DNA of 64,000 bases. It comes from Hypomesus transpacificus (Eukaryota; Chordata; Actinopteri; Osmeriformes; Osmeridae). Of the stretch, positions 61,001-64,000 are shown piece by piece. Numbering within the stretch: the stretch's first letter is position 1; every line of letters starts with the position of its first letter. The position numbers and the translations under genes were made by a program. The stretch is from positions 562,840 to 626,839 of the forward strand of contig NW_025813696.1 in NCBI RefSeq assembly GCF_021917145.1, read 5' to 3'. The notes below the pieces were generated by a model that saw nothing but the letters and a program-made list of their open reading frames with translations, searched no databases and was not told the DNA's origin.

Positions 61001-63443
61001 GGTCCGGCTCATCCTTCACTGAGGGGTGGGAGAGGAGCACGCCCACTGTGTCCTACACACACACACACACACACACACAGAGTAACTATGCTGTGAGTCT
61101 CCGACACATACATATACTCTATTCTGTAATATGATGTGTGTGTGTGTGTGTGTGTATCAGACTCACCGCATGGTTACTCTGTGCACCATAGTGCAGGGGT
61201 GTGGCCCCCTGGCTGTCGGAGGGGATGCTGCCAGATGAGTTCCTCTCCAGCAGCAGGTGTACTATCCTGGCATGGCCTGACACATACGGAGAAACACAGC
61301 CCAGATATGAAGCTGTGAAACTCAGATCATAGATGGATCAGAAACACAGCCCAGATATGAAGCTGTGAAACTCAGATCATAGATGGATCAGAAACACAGC
61401 CCAGATACGAAGCTGTGAAACTCAGATCATAGATGGATCAGAAACACAGCCCAGATATGAAGCTGTGAAACTCAGATCATAGATGGATCAGAAACACAGC
61501 CCAGATACGAAGCTGTGAAACTCAGATCATAGATGGATCAGAAACACAGCCCAGATATGAAGCTGTGAAACTCAGATCATAGATGGATCAGAAACACAGC
61601 CCAGATATGAAGCTGTGAAACTCAGATCATAGATGGATCAGAAACACAGCCCAGATATGAAGCTGTGAAACTCAGATCATAGATGGATCAGAGGACAGAT
61701 GCTGGCACACACACTCCCCTACCCAGCAGAGCAGCCCAGTGTAAGGGGGTTCGGAAGAGGTTGTCGTATGCAGTGACGCTGCAGCCTTCATATGAGGTCA
61801 GCACCTCCACCACCGCCTCGTTACCATCGGCAACGGCAAAATGCAGAGGAGTGCGGCCCTCGTAGTCCTGCCAGTTCAGCAGGGACTCTGTCGGAGCTGC
61901 TTCCTACACACACACACACCATACACACACACACCATACACACACACACCATACATACACATACATATACACAGACATATACACACACTTAATATGTGTA
62001 TGTATGCATGTGTGTGTGTATTAGGAATTAGGAATGCTTGGCTGGACCTGATGTTAGTTTCCCCCAGGATTACAATGACTCTTATTGAGTGACTTGTTGC
62101 TCAGTAATATTTTACTGTTGATTGTTCTTCTACAGGTACAGTCTTGCACTTTTTGTGGTTCATGTTGTTTTAATTTGTAACTTGTATAACTGCATGCTCT
62201 TATGGGTCTTCCCTTTTGGCACTTGTTTAGTTTTTTCAAAACTAAACAAGTGTTGTTTTGGCTGCTTGCAATGTTTGGGACTACCTCGTTGTTATGATCA
62301 GTGACCTATGCTCTTTTGTAAAGCTCTCTCTTGGAAGTCGCTTTGGATAAACCATCTGCTAAATGCATAAATGTAATGTAAATGTATGGTGTGTGTGTGT
62401 ATGTATGTGTGTATGGTGTGTGTGTGGTGTGTGTATGTATGTGTGTATGGTGTGTGTGTGGTGTGTGTGTGTGTGTGTGGTGTGTGTATGTGTGTATGGT
62501 GTGTGTGTGTGTATGGTGTGTGTGTGTGTGTGGTGTGTGTGTGTGTATGGTGTGTGTGTGTGTGTATGGTGTGTATGTGTGTATGGTGAGTGTGTGGTGT
62601 GTGTGTGTATGGTGTGTATGGTGTGTATGTGTGTATGGTGTGTGTGTGGTGTGTGTGTGTGTATGGTGTGTGTGTGTGTGGTGTGTGTATGTGTGTATGG
62701 TGTGTGTGTGGTGTGTGTGTGTGTATGGTGTGTGTGTGTGTGTGTGTGGTGTGTGTGTGTGTATGGTGTGTGTGTGTGTGTGTGTGTATGGTGTGTATGT
62801 GTGTATGGTGTGTGTGTGGTGTGTGTGTGTGTATGGTGTGTGTATGTGTGTATGGTGTGTGTGTGGTGTGTGTGTGTGTATGGTGTGTGTGTGTGTGTAT
62901 GGTGTGTATGTGTGTATGGTGTGTGTGTGGTGTGTGTGTGTGTATGGTGTGTGTGTGTATGGTGTGTATGTGTGTATGGTGAGTGTGTGGTGTGTGTACC
63001 AGGATGCAGTGCACGGTGTGAGTAGCGCTGGGTTCCTGGCTGTGTGCAGCCCAGTGCAGAGGGATCCGACCCTCACTGTCTGGGATCCCGATGTTGGAGT
63101 CATGCTTGATCAACAGACGAACATGCTCTGGACGGTTATAGAAGGCTGACCAGTGGAGGGCTGTTTGCTGGGGGGAGGGTTAGGGTTAGGGGGAGGTGAA
63201 GAGAAAAAGAAAGACAAGGAGGGAGAGAAAGAGGGAGAGAGAGAAAAGAGAGCAGAAAAGCAAGGAGAGATGGACAGACAGACAGAGAGGGAGAGACACA
63301 GACAGACAGAGAGTTCATGGAGATAGTTGGCTATTCTGAGCCATACTAAAGCCAGTCATGTCACCTGACATGATAATGATGCATATTGGATTATTACAAA
63401 ACATAGCAGTCTGATACATATCAGCTCCTCAGTCTCAGACGAG

Positions 63444-63515
<72 letters not shown>

Positions 63516-63693
63516 GTACCTTGTTCCTGTCCTGGGTGTCCACTTCCCCAGGACCTATGTGTTTGAGGAGCAGGGCCAGGGGCTTGAGGGAGGAGTGTTG
63601 GGTGGCCAGGTGGAGAGGGGTCATCTCTTCTAGATCCTTCTGGAGCCAGTCAGCCCGTCTGGAGAGCAGCAGCTTCAGGAAGCGAACATTACC
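51076..63693 (-). CDS. invs: inversin (NPHP2), 5' exons outside the window
   Basis: Inversin is the ankyrin-repeat scaffold of the proximal ciliary (inversin) compartment; it dampens canonical Wnt signalling and sets left-right asymmetry. Exons: 63693-63520, 63167-63000, 61903-61723, 61276-61167, 61052-60881, 59360-59205, 59116-58995, 58868-58761, 57972-57866, 57516-57307, 56347-56037, a tentative exon starting 54994, 54555-54472, 52728-52565, 51527-51441, 51191-51076. The first visible residues GNVRFLKLLLSRRADWLQKD match about residue 90 of human. Ankyrin repeats run to EHGALSIAAIQDIAA, then IQ motif 1 (IQALYKGFTVRKAFRERKNL) with RKNLLMRHE, matching the proposed APC/C destruction box. IQ motif 2 (CTIQRAWRR) is at 54472-54510. 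The C terminus ends ARQYSYHLRPHSAGQGPGG-RGKH. The human segment between IQ2 and the last 60 residues was not found. All listed junctions are in phase except around the tentative exon. Confidence 0.95.
51181..51385. repeat. repeat carrying the invs last-exon acceptor
   Basis: Six to seven copies of a 28-38-bp unit precede the final exon. On the coding strand each contains gtttacag followed by TGAGCAGTATGGAGTGTGTG, so the acceptor and the first 20 exonic bases are repeated. Confidence 0.92.
51750..51985 (+). repeat. dispersed duplicate, copy 2, with decayed tRNA-Thr end
   Basis: 51807-51972 duplicates 47629-47793. Just upstream, gagtcttgttggggtct (51762-51778) resembles the 3' end of tRNA-Thr copy 2 (gagtctcgttggggcct). 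The hAT element present in copy 1 is absent here. It lies in an invs intron. Confidence 0.75.
52735..53075. repeat. 20-bp minisatellite before the invs exon 52728 acceptor
   Basis: About 17 copies of acaggaagcaggaggacaac. On the coding strand these are pyrimidine-rich (cctgcttcctgttgtcct) and run straight into the acceptor ttcctgtgtag, a greatly expanded polypyrimidine tract. Confidence 0.95.
53435..53515. repeat. (GT)n microsatellite
   Basis: A pure GT run of about 60 bp in the invs intron. 53100-53430 and 53520-53810 show no gene. Confidence 0.95.
53819..54455. mobile_element. MITE with long TIRs
   Basis: Terminal inverted repeats gccgaatcccaatact (53819) and agtattgggattcggc (to 54455). 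They are flanked by cttgg at 53814-53818 and 54456-54460 (5-bp duplication). Subterminal parts are also inverted copies (tagcccttcccc against aaggggaag). There is no ORF. It ends 16 bp from the invs IQ2 exon. Confidence 0.85.
54995..55912. repeat. tetra/octanucleotide minisatellite in invs
   Basis: More than 900 bp of gagacagacaggagagacaa-type units precede (coding sense) the tentative invs exon starting at 54994. The long Glu-Thr-Asp-Arg and Ser-Leu-Cys ORFs are artefacts. Confidence 0.97.
56175..56310 (-). repeat. in-frame 30-bp x 4 coding repeat in invs
   Basis: Within exon 56347-56037 the 30-bp unit containing ctggccaatgagatcttctg is repeated four times exactly. It encodes four copies of the decapeptide ARSERQKISL in a basic, probably helical segment just after IQ motif 1. 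Confidence 0.93.
56514..56714. mobile_element. palindromic hAT-like MITE with 8-bp TSD
   Basis: A 201-bp element that is nearly a perfect inverted repeat, starting caggggtggccaaccctgg and ending with its complement. It is flanked by acttagag (56506-56513) and acttatag (56715-56722). It is the intact relative of the element at 23495-24258. Confidence 0.88.
57130..57300. repeat. (GT)n with aaggtacg units after the invs IQ1 exon
   Basis: Repeats of taaggtacgtgtgtgtgtgt. On the coding strand each carries gtac next to an A-rich base, like the real donor (CCAA followed by gtacgaca) at 57306. Confidence 0.9.
57600..57858. repeat. (CCT)n/(CCTCCTC)n polypyrimidine block
   Basis: Cytosine-rich trinucleotide repeat in the intron after invs exon 57972-57866, ending just before its donor. 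Pro/Ser ORFs here are spurious. Confidence 0.95.
57963..58142. repeat. repeat carrying an invs acceptor, x 4
   Basis: Four copies of a unit with cactgttctgcc and ctgcacacac. On the coding strand each reads (tg)n cag followed by GGCAGAACAG, repeating the acceptor and first exonic bases of exon 57972-57866. One copy has a single change. Confidence 0.9.
58197..58796. repeat. 40-bp x 15 array carrying the invs exon 58868-58761 donor
   Basis: Fifteen essentially perfect 40-bp copies run for 600 bp. On the coding strand each holds the last 36 bases of the exon (containing ccaaacatacaggacaagga) and then the donor gtag. The exon donor at 58760 is the first of 15 identical ones. No point differences were seen between copies, so it is very young or strongly homogenised. 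Confidence 0.97.
59362..59450. repeat. 17-bp x 5 repeat before invs exon 59360
   Basis: Copies of gaacacacacacaggag abut the acceptor (tgttcctgcag on the coding strand). Confidence 0.93.
59525..60890. repeat. 68-bp telomere-motif minisatellite with donor copies
   Basis: About 18 copies of a 68-bp unit containing accctaaccctgaccagct and tctaatcaccctgctcacca fill the intron. On the coding strand, gtgagcagggt after a CTG recurs in each unit, matching the true donor of exon 61052-60881 (ACCG then gtgagcagggttaggg). Confidence 0.95.
61288..61692. repeat. 50-bp x 8 repeat making up an invs intron
   Basis: Eight copies of a 50-bp unit containing gaagctgtgaaactcagatc occupy nearly all of the 446-bp intron between exons 61903-61723 and 61276-61167. 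The unit's ctgtgtttctg resembles the bases before the acceptor. Confidence 0.96.
62046..62382 (+). mobile_element. UnaL2/RSg-1-type LINE 3' tail, copy C
   Basis: Homologous to 30370-30735. Ends with tcgctttggataaaccat, in which the stem-loop is broken, then ctgctaaatg and (aatgta)n. Confidence 0.75.
62383..62998. repeat. (GT)n/(GTATG) microsatellite
   Basis: About 615 bp of tgtgtgtatggtgtgtgtgt-type repeat seeded on the LINE tail copy C and extending to the invs exon 63167-63000 donor. Confidence 0.95.
63447..63509. repeat. (GT)n after invs exon 63693-63520
   Basis: A pure GT run starting about ten bases past the exon donor. The last 300 bases of the window (63694-64000) hold intron sequence with no further exon seen. 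Confidence 0.95.
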
Positions 63694-64000
63694 CTACGAG
63701 ACACACACGCACCAGGCTGAAGAACAGATTCAATCACTCATTCGCCTCAACAGTGGTCATGACATGAGCCTCAGACAGCAGCAGAATCAACACACACACA
63801 TCATCCCAATTTCTCACTCTCTCTCTGGCGTCTGATCTAATCCCCTGATCATCCATCTCTCTCCTCTCCTCCAGGCTTTCTCACTCTCTCTCTCAGGCTC
63901 TGATAGGCTGTCAGAAGAGGAGGGTGGCCTGGCTAAATACCCACTTACACCCTGTCATCCCTCCAGCATCGCCCCGCCCCTCCCCCTCCCCCTGTCACAG

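Overview
This is a 64 kb piece of a vertebrate nuclear genome, almost certainly a teleost fish. The genes are split by many small GT-AG introns. The encoded proteins are orthologues of human PDP1, TMEM67, TEX10 and INVS. The repeats (eel UnaL2-like LINE tails, a tRNA-headed SINE sharing that tail, hAT and other MITEs, a Penelope-like element) are typical of fish. I cannot name the species. All gene models were built by reading exons and splice sites by eye; exon phases were checked for every junction listed.

Layout. 1-8295: tandem repeats, decayed transposon sequence and the 3' UTR side of pdp1. 8296-13070 (-): pdp1, mitochondrial pyruvate dehydrogenase phosphatase, 8 coding exons, 520 aa. 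13865-27887 (-): tmem67 (meckelin), all 28 coding exons, 985 aa. 28000-31475: intergenic, with a SINE, LINE tails and an unrecognised ORF. 31870-37882 (-): an 11-exon gene for a 410-aa protein with one matrin/U1-type zinc finger that I cannot name. 39125-49554 (+): tex10, 16 coding exons, 943 aa, head-to-head with the zinc-finger gene. Its intron 12 holds two tRNA-Thr(TGT) genes. 51076-63693 (-): invs (inversin), from the middle of the ankyrin array to the stop codon, tail-to-tail with tex10; its first exons lie beyond the right edge.

The tmem67-pdp1 pair keeps the order and orientation of human 8q22, and tex10/invs keep the arrangement of human 9q31. Here the two blocks are adjacent, so two ciliopathy genes (MKS3 and NPHP2) lie about 23 kb apart.

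The most unusual property is the repeat content. A large fraction of the window is minisatellite. At least eight arrays, in four of the five genes, start on an exon edge and carry copies of the real 5' or 3' splice site together with a few exonic bases. Examples are invs 58197-58796 (15 copies of 40 bp), the zinc-finger gene at 32030-32515 and 34905-35104, tmem67 at 18177-18300 and 18471-18815, and pdp1 at 9289-9474. This recurrent amplification of splice junctions is the observation I would follow first.
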